This document shows positions 6,708 to 14,441 of a stretch of 14,523 nt of DNA, in pieces. The stretch lies in NCBI GenBank assembly GCA_964572225.1, contig CAZNFR010000087.1, forward strand, positions 1 through 14,523, read 5' to 3'. The stretch comes from CAZNFR01 sp964572225. GTDB lineage: Bacteria; Bacteroidota; Bacteroidia; Bacteroidales; GCA-2748055. The translations under genes were made by a program, and so were the position numbers. The notes beneath the pieces are model-generated. The model ran no database searches. It was not told the origin of the DNA and was given only the letters and a program-made list of their open reading frames with translations. Numbering within the stretch: the first letter of the stretch is position 1; every line of letters begins with the position of its first letter.

Positions 6708-7104
6708 TGGACAGACTTTGGATTTAATTCCTTTCTTTCTAAGGCCCTTGCTCTACTTCGGATCCCTGGTTTTTACCTCCGGAATACCCGGGTTAAACCG
6801 GGCAATTTGTCAGAGCTGCATTTTTTAAAGCAAAAATAGTAGTGCGTATGTACAAAGTTATGAAAAAAGCTGAATTTTTACTCTCCGAGGGCTTCTCCAA
6901 AAGAGCTGAGAAAATCTGGCCGGATCTCAGAGTAATGCCGCGACACAATGAATCCCTCAGCTCCTCCTTTTATGAAGGCCAGTGTCGATTCATGTATGGA
7001 CTCCGAAGTTTTCCTATGCTGCAACAAATTGGGGTAAAGCAATTAGGCCGATTCAAACAGAGAAGTAGTTTTCAGGAATGTTTTTGGGTTGAAATTCCGA
7101 AATT
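6708..7104. other. Intergenic region between hepT and tRNA-Glu
   Basis: No believable gene lies in these roughly 400 bases. The plus-strand frame at 6842-7198 runs antisense through the tRNA and its terminator and has no coding character. The stretch contains a GC-rich hairpin, CCGGG-type stem at 6787-6802 (CCCGG-GTTAAA-CCGGG) without a T run, and copy B of the dispersed 35-bp repeat. The hepT promoter should be here but I cannot point to it. Confidence 0.4.
7059..7093 (+). repeat. Dispersed 35-bp repeat, copy B
   Basis: Partner of 4058-4092 in the same orientation (30 of 35 identical). It ends 12 bp before the tRNA terminator stem. The two copies enclose the solitary CRISPR repeats, both toxin-antitoxin-like modules and the 58-aa gene, about 3 kb in all. 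Confidence 0.55.
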
Positions 7105-7138
7105 AAAAAACCCCACCATCATTACGATAGCAGGGTTT
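7105..7138 (-). terminator. Rho-independent terminator of tRNA-Glu
   Basis: On the minus strand AAACCC pairs with GGGTTT, extended inward by further pairs including several G-T, with a short loop, and a run of six T follows. It starts a few bases beyond the tRNA 3' end and so should end that transcript. Confidence 0.75.
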
Positions 7139-7144
7139 GTTCTG

Positions 7145-7216
7145 CAGTCCGACGGGGAATCGAACCCCGGTTACAAGGATGAAAACCTTGCGTCCTAACC
7201 ACTAGACGACCGGACC
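7145..7216 (-). tRNA. tRNA-Glu (anticodon TTC)
   Basis: The minus strand folds as a complete 72-nt tRNA. The acceptor strand GGTCCGG pairs with TCGGACT (G-T pairs at 1-72 and 7-66). The D arm contains GTC...GAC. The anticodon stem CAAGG/CCTTG holds the loop TT-TTC-AT, giving anticodon TTC for glutamate. The T arm is CGGGG-TTCGATT-CCCCG. The CCA end is not encoded (GCAGA follows), so it must be added after transcription. It has its own promoter at 7247-7280 and terminator at 7105-7138, so it is an independent single-gene unit. Confidence 0.95.
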
Positions 7217-7246
7217 TTGTAAGAACTTTTTCCCTGTTTGGGTGTG

Positions 7247-7280
7247 CAAAGATAAATTTTGTTTTTTAATTCGCAAAAAA
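7247..7280 (-). promoter_or_regulatory. Promoter of tRNA-Glu, full consensus -33/-7
   Basis: On the minus strand TTTTTTG (7280-7274) and TATCTTTG (7254-7247) are separated by 19 nt, an exact match to the Bacteroidota housekeeping sigma-factor consensus (-33 TTTG, -7 TAnnTTTG). Transcription would begin near 7240, about two dozen bases before the tRNA. This is the best promoter in the window and supports the phylum assignment. Confidence 0.8.
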
Positions 7281-7330
7281 TTTTTCAGGGTTCCGGAATT
7301 TTTCTTTATACTGGCTAATTGCCTGACTGA

Positions 7331-8707
7331 TTACTCTTTGCCAAAGCGTTGACTTATGGCCGACCGGATATTCAATCCGTCGAGATTTCCGGACGACATG
7401 ATGAGAATGATCCCCCGATTCTGGTCCAGCTTTTTCAGGATTGCCTTCCCGAATTTTTCCGGATCCGTGACAATCTCCAGTCCTTCCCTTCCAAAGGCAT
7501 GCTGAACAAATTCAGGCTCCAGCTCCTGCAGTTTTTTCTGCTTTACCACCCCGGGATCAAAAAACACCCAGGCTTCATCGGCTCCTTCGAGTGTATCCTT
7601 GTACCGGGGAATAAACTCGCGGTTCAGACTGCTGAAGGTGTGAAGCTCCAAAAAGACGATGAGTTTCTGTTCCGGATACATCTCTCTGAACCCTTTAACC
7701 GTGCTTCCGACTTTGGAAGGGGCATGGGCAAAATCCAGATACACCTTCATTTTGTCTCCCGACCACAGACATTCCTGTCTTCGTGCAGCTCCCCGGAAAG
7801 TACCCATGGCTTTCAGAAATTCCTCCGCCTCTACCCCGAGGGATAGACAAACTTCCATGGCGCCTGCCAGGTTCTGAAGGTTGTACCGTCCGATCAGGTT
7901 TACCGGGTACTCCTTGTTTCTATGGATAACCACCATCTTATCATCCTGCATCCGAAATTCCGGTTCATGGTAGGGTCTGCTTCCATGCAGGATCTCACCT
8001 CTCCCGAGTTCCTGAAGAATATCCCTGATCTCTCCATCCTCCCCAAAATAAACTAGCTCACCCCGGCTCAGGGTGTTTTCGGCCAAATCCCTGAATTGCT
8101 TCCGGTATCCGGAATACTCCGGATACACATTGATGTGGTCCCAGGCTATCCCGCTTATCAGGGTGAGGTGGGGCAGGTAATGGGCAAATTTTGGACGAAG
8201 ATCCAGGGGAGAACTCAGGTATTCATCCCCTTCGAAGACGGCGATTTCCGAATCCGGATCGAGCCCGACCATGGTCTCGAATCCATCAATCGCTGATCCG
8301 ACCATATAATCAAACCCGATTCCTTTCTCCCTGAGCACATGCATCACCATGGAGGTGATGGTGGTTTTTCCGTGACTTCCTGCGATCACTACCCTTTTTT
8401 TGTCTTTGGTCTGTTCATATAGAAATTCGGGGAAGGAGTATATTTTTATCCCCAGTACGATGGCTTTTTGCAATTCCGGATTGTCTTTGCGGGCGTGCAT
8501 ACCCAGGATTACCGCATCCAGATCCGGAAGAATCCGGGCTTCGTCCCAGCCTTTTTTATCCGGCAGGAGACCGTATTTTTCCAGCCGGCTGCGGGAGGGT
8601 TCAAAGATTTCATCGTCCGATCCGGTAACCCGGTACCCTTTTTTATGCAAAGCGATGGCCAGGTTGTGCATTACTGCTCCACCGATGGCAATGAAATGGA
8701 TTTTCAT
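7331..8707 (-). CDS. mpl: Mpl: UDP-MurNAc:L-Ala-gamma-D-Glu-meso-DAP ligase (Mur ligase family)
   Basis: This 458-aa cytoplasmic ligase joins recycled murein tripeptide to UDP-N-acetylmuramate using ATP, returning it to peptidoglycan synthesis. The N-terminal Rossmann-like domain starts MKIHFIAIGGAVMHNLAIAL. The ATP-binding loop GSHGKTT is at residues 110-116 (K114), followed by the central-domain FEGDEY segment and the C-terminal Mur domain with DFAHAPSK. Length is close to that of E. coli Mpl (about 457 aa), which separates it from MurC. I chose the ATG at 8707. The open frame continues upstream to 9472, but that part overlaps the divergent dehydrogenase gene and has no Mur similarity. A TACCTTTG -7 element sits only 4 nt before this ATG, pointing to a leaderless or nearly leaderless mRNA. 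No clear terminator follows. Confidence 0.92.
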   Translation of the reverse strand: MKIHFIAIGGAVMHNLAIALHKKGYRVTGSDDEIFEPSRSRLEKYGLLPDKKGWDEARILPDLDAVILGMHARKDNPELQKAIVLGIKIYSFPEFLYEQTKDKKRVVIAGSHGKTTITSMVMHVLREKGIGFDYMVGSAIDGFETMVGLDPDSEIAVFEGDEYLSSPLDLRPKFAHYLPHLTLISGIAWDHINVYPEYSGYRKQFRDLAENTLSRGELVYFGEDGEIRDILQELGRGEILHGSRPYHEPEFRMQDDKMVVIHRNKEYPVNLIGRYNLQNLAGAMEVCLSLGVEAEEFLKAMGTFRGAARRQECLWSGDKMKVYLDFAHAPSKVGSTVKGFREMYPEQKLIVFLELHTFSSLNREFIPRYKDTLEGADEAWVFFDPGVVKQKKLQELEPEFVQHAFGREGLEIVTDPEKFGKAILKKLDQNRGIILIMSSGNLDGLNIRSAISQRFGKE

Positions 8708-8711
8708 TGAC

Positions 8712-8719
8712 CAAAGGTA
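8712..8719 (-). promoter_or_regulatory. Candidate -7 element of mpl
   Basis: TACCTTTG on the minus strand matches TAnnTTTG fully and ends 4 nt before the chosen mpl ATG, so the transcript would start at or beside the start codon. No -33 TTTG is visible at 19-21 nt upstream, which lowers confidence. The flanking TTTTCCTACCTTTG is nearly the same as that before mutA. Confidence 0.45.
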
Positions 8720-8772
8720 GGAAAAGAATGGGAATGGAGGAGGGGGATTTAGCGGGATGTAGGGGAAAATCC

Positions 8773-8780
8773 TATCTTCG
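8773..8780 (+). promoter_or_regulatory. Candidate -7 element of the alcohol dehydrogenase gene
   Basis: TATCTTCG matches TAnnTTTG with one change and lies 17 nt before the ATG at 8798, leaving room for a short leader. No -33 element is evident. The 90-bp gap to mpl therefore seems to hold two divergent promoters. Confidence 0.35.
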
Positions 8781-8797
8781 TATTTAAAATCCGTATT

Positions 8798-9835
8798 ATG
8801 AGAGCAGCATATTTTGAAGAATTTCAGGGGACTATACATATTGGCAGGGTAAAGGATCCGGTACCGGCCGATCATGGAGTGGTTATTAAGGTAAAGGCCA
8901 ATGGCTTGTGCCGGAGCGACTGGCACGGCTGGATGGGTCATGATGTAGATATCCGTCTTCCTCATGTGCCCGGACATGAGTTGGCAGGTATCATTGAAGA
9001 AACCGGGAAAGAGGTTAAGAATTTTAAGAAGGGGGACCGAGTTACAGTCCCTTTCGTTTGCGGATGCGGGAGTTGTGGGGAATGTCGTTCCGGCAATCAC
9101 CAGGTATGCGATAACCAGACCCAGCCCGGGTTTACTCACTGGGGTTCCTTTGCAGAGTATGTCGCGATAGATTTTGCCGATATCAACCTGGTGAATATAC
9201 CGGCGGAGATAGACAACATAACCGCCGCTACCCTGGGTTGCCGGTTTATTACCTCCTTCAGGGCTGTAGTGGAGCAGGGTCGGGTGAAAGGAGGACAGTT
9301 TGTGGCGGTTCATGGATGTGGCGGCGTGGGATTGTCGGCCATCATGATTGCCAGGTCCCTGGGGGCTGAGGTTATCGCCATCGACATAAACAGTGAAACC
9401 CTTGAATTTGCCCGTGAGCTGGGTGCCTCCCATACCATCAATGCCATTGAGAATCCCGGACTGACGGATCAAATCAGGGAGCTAAGCCATGGCGGGGTTC
9501 ATGTCTCTCTTGACGCCCTGGGCAGCCAGGAAACCTGCTTCAACTCCGTAAACAGTTTGAGAAAACGGGGAAAACATATTCAGGTGGGATTAATGACCGG
9601 GGACCATGCCCATCCTAAGGTGCCCATGGATAAAGTGATCGCCCACGAGCTGGAGATCATTGGGAGTCATGGCATGCAAGCCTTTAAATACCCGGAGATG
9701 TTCGAAATGATCCTAAGTGGCAAGCTGAAACCGCAAAAGCTGGTGGAAAGGATCATAGGTCTGGATGATGTGGTAACCGAACTTCCCGCTATGGATGGGT
9801 TCAGTAACAAGGGCGTGATCGTCATGAAGATTTAA
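8798..9835 (+). CDS. Zinc-dependent medium-chain alcohol dehydrogenase
   Basis: This 345-aa enzyme should oxidise an alcohol or reduce an aldehyde with a nicotinamide cofactor; the substrate cannot be told from sequence. The GroES-like N-terminal domain carries the catalytic zinc ligands C38 (GLCRSDW) and H60-E61 (PGHELAG). The structural zinc lobe has C90, C93, C96 and C104 in the spacing C-x2-C-x2-C-x7-C. The Rossmann fold has GCGGVG, followed by an aspartate at the end of the second strand (AIDIN), which favours NAD over NADP. The length is typical. It stands alone, divergent from mpl and 72 nt ahead of mutA, with no other fermentation gene beside it. A link to the mutase genes is not evident beyond their shared direction. 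Confidence 0.92.
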   Translation: MRAAYFEEFQGTIHIGRVKDPVPADHGVVIKVKANGLCRSDWHGWMGHDVDIRLPHVPGHELAGIIEETGKEVKNFKKGDRVTVPFVCGCGSCGECRSGNHQVCDNQTQPGFTHWGSFAEYVAIDFADINLVNIPAEIDNITAATLGCRFITSFRAVVEQGRVKGGQFVAVHGCGGVGLSAIMIARSLGAEVIAIDINSETLEFARELGASHTINAIENPGLTDQIRELSHGGVHVSLDALGSQETCFNSVNSLRKRGKHIQVGLMTGDHAHPKVPMDKVIAHELEIIGSHGMQAFKYPEMFEMILSGKLKPQKLVERIIGLDDVVTELPAMDGFSNKGVIVMKI

Positions 9836-9838
9836 GGT

Positions 9839-9870
9839 ATCCCCAAATCCCCATATCCCCAAATCCCCAT
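9839..9870 (-). repeat. Tandem 16-bp repeat; G-quadruplex motif on the minus strand
   Basis: ATCCCCAAATCCCCAT occurs twice in perfect tandem (9839-9854, 9855-9870). The minus strand therefore has four GGGG runs separated by three 4-nt loops (ATTT, ATAT, ATTT), a classic intramolecular G-quadruplex pattern. It lies right after the dehydrogenase stop and ends 7 bp before the -7 element of mutA. A degenerate copy in the opposite orientation overlaps the mutB stop at 13928-13951. Confidence 0.85.
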
Positions 9871-9877
9871 TTTTTCC

Positions 9878-9885
9878 TACCTTTG
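9878..9885 (+). promoter_or_regulatory. Candidate -7 element of the mutAB operon
   Basis: TACCTTTG matches TAnnTTTG exactly and lies 22 nt before the mutA ATG, giving a leader of roughly 15-18 nt. The C-rich tandem repeat occupies the place where a -33 element would be, and no TTTG is seen there. Confidence 0.5.
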
Positions 9886-9907
9886 CATTTTTACCAAAAT
9901 TTTTCCT

Positions 9908-11770
9908 ATGAACCAAAACCAGGTGCTGTTCAGCGATTTTCCCGGGATCAGCCGGGAGGAGTGGGATGAAAAGATAAACAAGGACCTTAAGGGTGCCCCT
10001 TACGAAAAACTGATCTGGAAATGTCCGGAGGGATTTAATGTAAAGCCGTATTATCTTCCGGCGGATCTGGAGGGGCTTGAATATCTCGATTCATATCCCT
10101 CGGGATTTCCTTATAACCGTTCCAACAAGACCCAGCTCAACGACTGGGAGATCCGTGAAAACATTTATGTGGACGATGTTGAATCGGCCAATAAAAAAGC
10201 CCTGATGGTACTCGACCGGGGGGCTACTTCCCTGAAATTTGTTTTCGGGGATGTACGGAATATGCCTTATCACGATTTTCTTCATCTGCTGAAGGGAATT
10301 TACTATGAATGCATCCACATCAATTTCTCGATGACTGCCGGAGGGGGAACGATTTTAAAGCATCTGGACCGGATTTCGGGTGAGCAGAAAATTCCGGGTG
10401 ATAAGATCATTGGAACCTTCAATCAGGATCCGCTGGCGCAGCTTGCCCGGGGAGAACTGGGGATTAAGGAATGCCGGGAAATGATGGATGAGCTGGCGGG
10501 GCTGATCCCGGAGTTTTCGGTCAGATTTCCTTTTTTGAGGATCCTTACGGTAAACGGATCGGTCGTTCATAATGCCGGCGGAAATATTGTAAGGCAGTTG
10601 GCTTACAGTCTTTCCATGGTATCTGAGTATATTGATCATCTGAGCAGTAAGGGAATGAACATTGATCAGATAGCTCCCCACTTTGTGTTTGGCTTGTCTG
10701 CCGGTTCCCAGTACTTCCTTGAGATAGCCGGGATCAGGGCGCTCCGTTTGTTGTATGCACATATGATCCGGTCCTGGAAACCTGAAAAGGAGAGGGCAGA
10801 GCGTTGCTTCATTCATTGTAGCACTTCGGAATGGACGCAGACGGTTTACGATCCTTATGTGAACATGCTGCGGGGAACGACCCAGGCCATGTCGGCCGCC
10901 ATTGGCGGAGCAGATTCCATAACTGTGATACCGTTTGACAGACCGTTTCGGTCGACCGACAAATTTTCGGAAAGAATAGCCAGGAACACACAGATTATCC
11001 TGAAGGAGGAAGCACACCTCGACAAGGTGGTGGACCCTTCAGCAGGAGCTTACTATATTGAAAACCTTACCGATTCGATTGCCGGGCAGGCATGGGAATT
11101 GTTCCTGGAGACGGAGAAGCTGGGGGGATTTATTAAAAGCCTGGAATCCGGGTTTATTCAGAAGGATATTGCCGGAATTGCGGATGCGAAACGTGCGGGG
11201 ATTGCTTCGGCGAGGAAAGTGTTTACGGGCACCAATCGCTATGCGAATCCGGAAGAGAGGGTGAATGAGGATTTTGACGAGGGGATTGCCTTCCCTGTGC
11301 CGGCCGACAAGGGCGATGTGGAGCCGCTGGTGGCTTTTCGGGGGGCTGAAGAGTTTGAGAAGTTGAGGATGAAAGTGGAGAATTCGCCCAGGACGCCGGT
11401 GGTTTTTCTGCTTACCTACGGGGATCTGACGTGGAGGAAGGCGAGGGCCGGATTTTCCTGGGGATTTTTTGCGCCCGCGGGGTACAGCATTATCGATAAC
11501 AATGGTTTTGAGACGATAGCAGAGGGTATGGAAAAAGCAGAAGAGGCAGGCGCCGATATTGTTGTTCTTTGCAGTAAGGATGATGAGTATCCGGTGATTT
11601 TCCCGGAGGCGGCTGCGCTGAATAAGTCCGGTGCGAGCCTGGTGATCGCGGGGTATCCGAAGGATCATGTTGAGGCGCTGAAAGAGGCCGGGGCCAAGCA
11701 TTTTATACATCTGAAATCGAACCTTCTCGATGAATTAAAAACGTTTAACAAGATTCTGGGAATCGGATAA
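9908..11770 (+). CDS. mutA: Methylmalonyl-CoA mutase small (beta) subunit
   Basis: This 620-aa protein is the non-catalytic partner of the B12-dependent mutase that interconverts succinyl-CoA and (R)-methylmalonyl-CoA. The N-terminal barrel region is clearly mutase-like: FGLSAGSQYFLEIAGIRALR, CSTSEWTQTVYDPYVNMLRG and RIARNTQIILKEEAHLDKVV are recognisable and have counterparts in MutB. The C-terminal region (about residues 490-620) keeps a cobalamin-domain-like fold, but I see no DxHxxG cobalt-ligand motif, as expected for this subunit. The ATG at 9908 follows a -7 element by 22 nt. Its TAA is 11 nt before mutB, so the two are almost certainly one operon forming the heterodimer. Confidence 0.95.
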   Translation: MNQNQVLFSDFPGISREEWDEKINKDLKGAPYEKLIWKCPEGFNVKPYYLPADLEGLEYLDSYPSGFPYNRSNKTQLNDWEIRENIYVDDVESANKKALMVLDRGATSLKFVFGDVRNMPYHDFLHLLKGIYYECIHINFSMTAGGGTILKHLDRISGEQKIPGDKIIGTFNQDPLAQLARGELGIKECREMMDELAGLIPEFSVRFPFLRILTVNGSVVHNAGGNIVRQLAYSLSMVSEYIDHLSSKGMNIDQIAPHFVFGLSAGSQYFLEIAGIRALRLLYAHMIRSWKPEKERAERCFIHCSTSEWTQTVYDPYVNMLRGTTQAMSAAIGGADSITVIPFDRPFRSTDKFSERIARNTQIILKEEAHLDKVVDPSAGAYYIENLTDSIAGQAWELFLETEKLGGFIKSLESGFIQKDIAGIADAKRAGIASARKVFTGTNRYANPEERVNEDFDEGIAFPVPADKGDVEPLVAFRGAEEFEKLRMKVENSPRTPVVFLLTYGDLTWRKARAGFSWGFFAPAGYSIIDNNGFETIAEGMEKAEEAGADIVVLCSKDDEYPVIFPEAAALNKSGASLVIAGYPKDHVEALKEAGAKHFIHLKSNLLDELKTFNKILGIG

Positions 11771-11781
11771 AATTTGAAACG

Positions 11782-13938
11782 ATGAAGCCTGATTATTCAA
11801 AAATAAATTTCAAGGAGACGAAGGGGCCGAAAAAGCCTGCCGAGGTGTGGGAGAAGGAGAACCTTATTGAGAGAGACTGGGAAACGCCGGAGCATATTCT
11901 TGTGAAGCCTGTGTATAACAGGGAGGATCTTGACGGGATGGAGCATCTGAATTTTGCGGCCGGGCTGCCGCCTTTTCTGCGCGGACCTTATTCGACGATG
12001 TATGTGACCCGGCCCTGGACAATCCGGCAGTATGCGGGTTTTTCGACGGCGGAGGAGTCTAACGCTTTCTACCGTCGTAATCTGGCGGCCGGACAGAAGG
12101 GTTTGTCGGTTGCGTTTGATCTGGCCACGCATCGCGGGTATGATTCCGACCACGAGAGGGTGGAAGGAGATGTGGGAAAAGCAGGAGTGGCGATCGATTC
12201 GGTGCTGGACATGAAGATCCTTTTTGATCAGATCCCGCTGAATCAGATGTCGGTTTCCATGACCATGAACGGGGCGGTATTGCCTGTGATGGCCTTTTAT
12301 ATCGTGACGGCCCTGGAGCAGGGGGCGAGTCTGGAGGAGCTGACCGGGACCATTCAGAATGATATTCTTAAGGAGTTTATGGTGCGGAACACCTATATCT
12401 ACCCACCGGAAACTTCCATGCGGATCATTGCGGATATCTTTGAGTATACTTCGAAGAACATGCCGCGGTTCAACAGCATCAGCATTTCTGGGTATCATAT
12501 GCAGGAGGCGGGAGCGACGAACGATATAGAGCTGGCGTATACCCTGGCGGACGGGCTGGAGTATCTCCGGACGGGAATTGCTGCCGGGATTGACATTGAT
12601 GCTTTTGCCCCGCGACTGTCATTCTTTTGGGCGGTGGGGATGAATCATTTTATGGAGATTGCCAAGATGAGGGCGGCGCGGATGCTTTGGGCGAAGATTG
12701 TGAAGAAGTTTAATCCGAAGAATCCGAAGTCCATGGCGTTGCGTACGCATTCCCAGACTTCCGGATGGAGCCTTACGGAGCAGGATCCTTTCAACAATGT
12801 TGCCAGAACCTGTGTGGAGGCTATGGCGGCTACGCTTGGACATACCCAGTCTTTGCATACCAATGCCCTGGATGAGGCCATTGCCCTTCCCACCGATTTC
12901 TCGGCGAGGATAGCCAGAAACACACAGATATACCTTCAGGAGGAAACCGGGATTACCCGGTCGCTGGATCCCTGGGCGGGATCTTACTACCTGGAGAGTC
13001 TTACTCACGAGATTGCGCAGAAAGCCTGGGCGCATATTGAGGAGATCGAAGAGCTGGGCGGGATGGCCAAAGCGATTGAGACGGGTCTGCCGAAGATGCG
13101 GATCGAAGAGGCTGCGGCCCGGAAGCAGGCAAGGATTGATTCACGGAAGGATACTATTGTGGGGATCAATAAGCTGAAGCTTGACAGGGAAGATCCGATC
13201 GAGATTCTGGAGGTGGACAATACCGCGGTGCGGGAGGCTCAGATTCGCAGACTGGAGAAGCTGCGTGCGGAAAGGGATCAGTCGGAGGTGGATGCGGCTT
13301 TGGATGCCATCACACAGGCGGTGGAAACCGGGAAAGGAAACCTTCTGGAGCTATCGGTCGAAGCTGCCCGGAAAAGAGCCAGTCTGGGCGAGATCTCCTA
13401 TGCCATTGAGAAGGTGGCGGGAAGGTACAAGGCAGTGATTCGTTCGGTATCCGGGGTGTACTCATCGGAATCGGCCGAGGATGTTAATTTTAAAAGAGCG
13501 AAGGAACTGGTTTCGCAATTTGCGAAGATGGAGGGACGGCAGCCCAGGATCATGGTAGCAAAGATGGGTCAGGACGGTCACGACCGGGGGGCTAAGGTGG
13601 TCTCGACAGGCTATGCGGATATCGGTTTTGATGTGGATATAGGTCCCTTGTTTCAGACTCCGGCCGAAGCGGCACGGCAGGCGGTAGAGAACGATGTGCA
13701 TGTGCTGGGTGTTTCGAGTCTGGCGGCCGGACATAAAACACTGGTCCCCCAGGTGATTGAAGAGTTGAAAAAGCTGGGGCGTGAGGATATCATGGTGGTT
13801 GCCGGCGGGGTGATCCCTGCTCAGGATTACGAATACCTGTATAAGAAGGGAGTGGTTGCGATCTTCGGACCCGGGACTTCGGTATCTGTGGCGGCGAAGA
13901 AGATATTGGAGATTTTGATTGAGGCGTATGGGGATTGA
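11782..13938 (+). CDS. mutB: Methylmalonyl-CoA mutase large (alpha, catalytic) subunit
   Basis: This 718-aa subunit performs the radical rearrangement of succinyl-CoA to (R)-methylmalonyl-CoA, the key step in propionate formation or, in reverse, propionate assimilation. The TIM barrel contains RPWTIRQYAGFSTAEESNAF with the active-site tyrosine Y84, SGYHMQEAGA with H239, and THSQTSGWSLTEQDPFNN. The C-terminal B12 domain has DGHDRG at 598-603, with H600 as the lower axial cobalt ligand, followed by VLGVSSLAAGHK and a GGVIP loop. Length is typical. The protein needs adenosylcobalamin. Neither the meaB/argK chaperone gene nor the methylmalonyl-CoA epimerase gene follows here, so they must lie elsewhere. 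The stop codon sits inside a GGGGAT-type repeat. Confidence 0.97.
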   Translation: MKPDYSKINFKETKGPKKPAEVWEKENLIERDWETPEHILVKPVYNREDLDGMEHLNFAAGLPPFLRGPYSTMYVTRPWTIRQYAGFSTAEESNAFYRRNLAAGQKGLSVAFDLATHRGYDSDHERVEGDVGKAGVAIDSVLDMKILFDQIPLNQMSVSMTMNGAVLPVMAFYIVTALEQGASLEELTGTIQNDILKEFMVRNTYIYPPETSMRIIADIFEYTSKNMPRFNSISISGYHMQEAGATNDIELAYTLADGLEYLRTGIAAGIDIDAFAPRLSFFWAVGMNHFMEIAKMRAARMLWAKIVKKFNPKNPKSMALRTHSQTSGWSLTEQDPFNNVARTCVEAMAATLGHTQSLHTNALDEAIALPTDFSARIARNTQIYLQEETGITRSLDPWAGSYYLESLTHEIAQKAWAHIEEIEELGGMAKAIETGLPKMRIEEAAARKQARIDSRKDTIVGINKLKLDREDPIEILEVDNTAVREAQIRRLEKLRAERDQSEVDAALDAITQAVETGKGNLLELSVEAARKRASLGEISYAIEKVAGRYKAVIRSVSGVYSSESAEDVNFKRAKELVSQFAKMEGRQPRIMVAKMGQDGHDRGAKVVSTGYADIGFDVDIGPLFQTPAEAARQAVENDVHVLGVSSLAAGHKTLVPQVIEELKKLGREDIMVVAGGVIPAQDYEYLYKKGVVAIFGPGTSVSVAAKKILEILIEAYGD

Positions 13939-13951
13939 GGGATATGGGGAT
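13928..13951 (+). repeat. GGGGAT repeat, inverted partner of 9839-9870
   Basis: The plus strand reads ATGGGGATTGAGGGATATGG and continues GGAT, matching the minus strand of 9839-9870 at 22 of 24 positions. It overlaps the last codons and the TGA of mutB. Three G runs are intact and one has an A, so its quadruplex potential is weaker than that of the upstream copy. Confidence 0.7.
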
Positions 13952-14054
13952 AGGAATTGATATCTGCGAAATTCTAACTATCTTGTACTACCTTAAGCAA
14001 GGAGTTTTTGCATAGGCCAGGAACGTGAATTACCCTTTAATTCAACCATAAATC

Positions 14055-14441
14055 ATGAAAAAGGAAAATTCAACACAGGGATTCGGATTGGCGGTGGCCA
14101 GCATAGTGATTCTCGCGGTTGCTTTCATCATAATTTTCTTTTTGCAAAATCAGATTCTTGCCACCATCATTGCATTATTTTCGGCCATCATTGCGGCGGC
14201 AGCCTATATTGAAGCGAGGAGAGCCAATGGTCCCAGAAAATTCACCCTTACCTGTCTTATCATCGCCATCCTCGGAGCTTTCTTTGCGTTTCTTTACACA
14301 GGCACCGACAAAATACCGGGACCGGTAAAAAAAGCCCCCGAAGAGATCGTTGTCCCCCCCGATCCTGATGTTCCCGATCCAGATGGAAAACTGGACGAAC
14401 TTCAGGAAAAGGCTGAAGAGTTGGAGAGGGATAGTTTGTAA
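14055..14441 (+). CDS. Small three-helix membrane protein of unknown function
   Basis: This 128-aa protein has three hydrophobic helices at about residues 9-30, 33-51 and 63-83, then a proline/aspartate-rich stretch (PPDPDVPDPDG) and a charged helix (LDELQEKAEELERD) that may form a coiled coil. It should sit in the inner membrane with a roughly 45-residue soluble tail; topology is not certain. The opening GFGLAVASIVIL recalls small DUF4190-like membrane proteins, but the match is too weak to name it. It lies 116 nt after mutB, with a possible own promoter (TTTTTG near 14004-14009 and TACCCTTT near 14030, one base off the usual spacing), so it is probably not part of the mut operon. Confidence 0.75.
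   Translation: MKKENSTQGFGLAVASIVILAVAFIIIFFLQNQILATIIALFSAIIAAAAYIEARRANGPRKFTLTCLIIAILGAFFAFLYTGTDKIPGPVKKAPEEIVVPPDPDVPDPDGKLDELQEKAEELERDSL

Noticed and set aside
6842..7198. 118-codon plus-strand open frame
   Set aside because: It crosses the tRNA-Glu and its terminator in antisense and its translation has no protein-like pattern.
8708..9472. N-terminal extension of the Mur ligase frame (255 codons)
   Set aside because: It runs antisense through the alcohol dehydrogenase gene, has no Mur similarity, and the family length and MKIHFIAIGG start place the true ATG at 8707.
11039..13734. Long minus-strand frames opposite mutA and mutB
   Set aside because: They are shadows caused by the GC-rich codon use of the two mutase genes and have no family resemblance.
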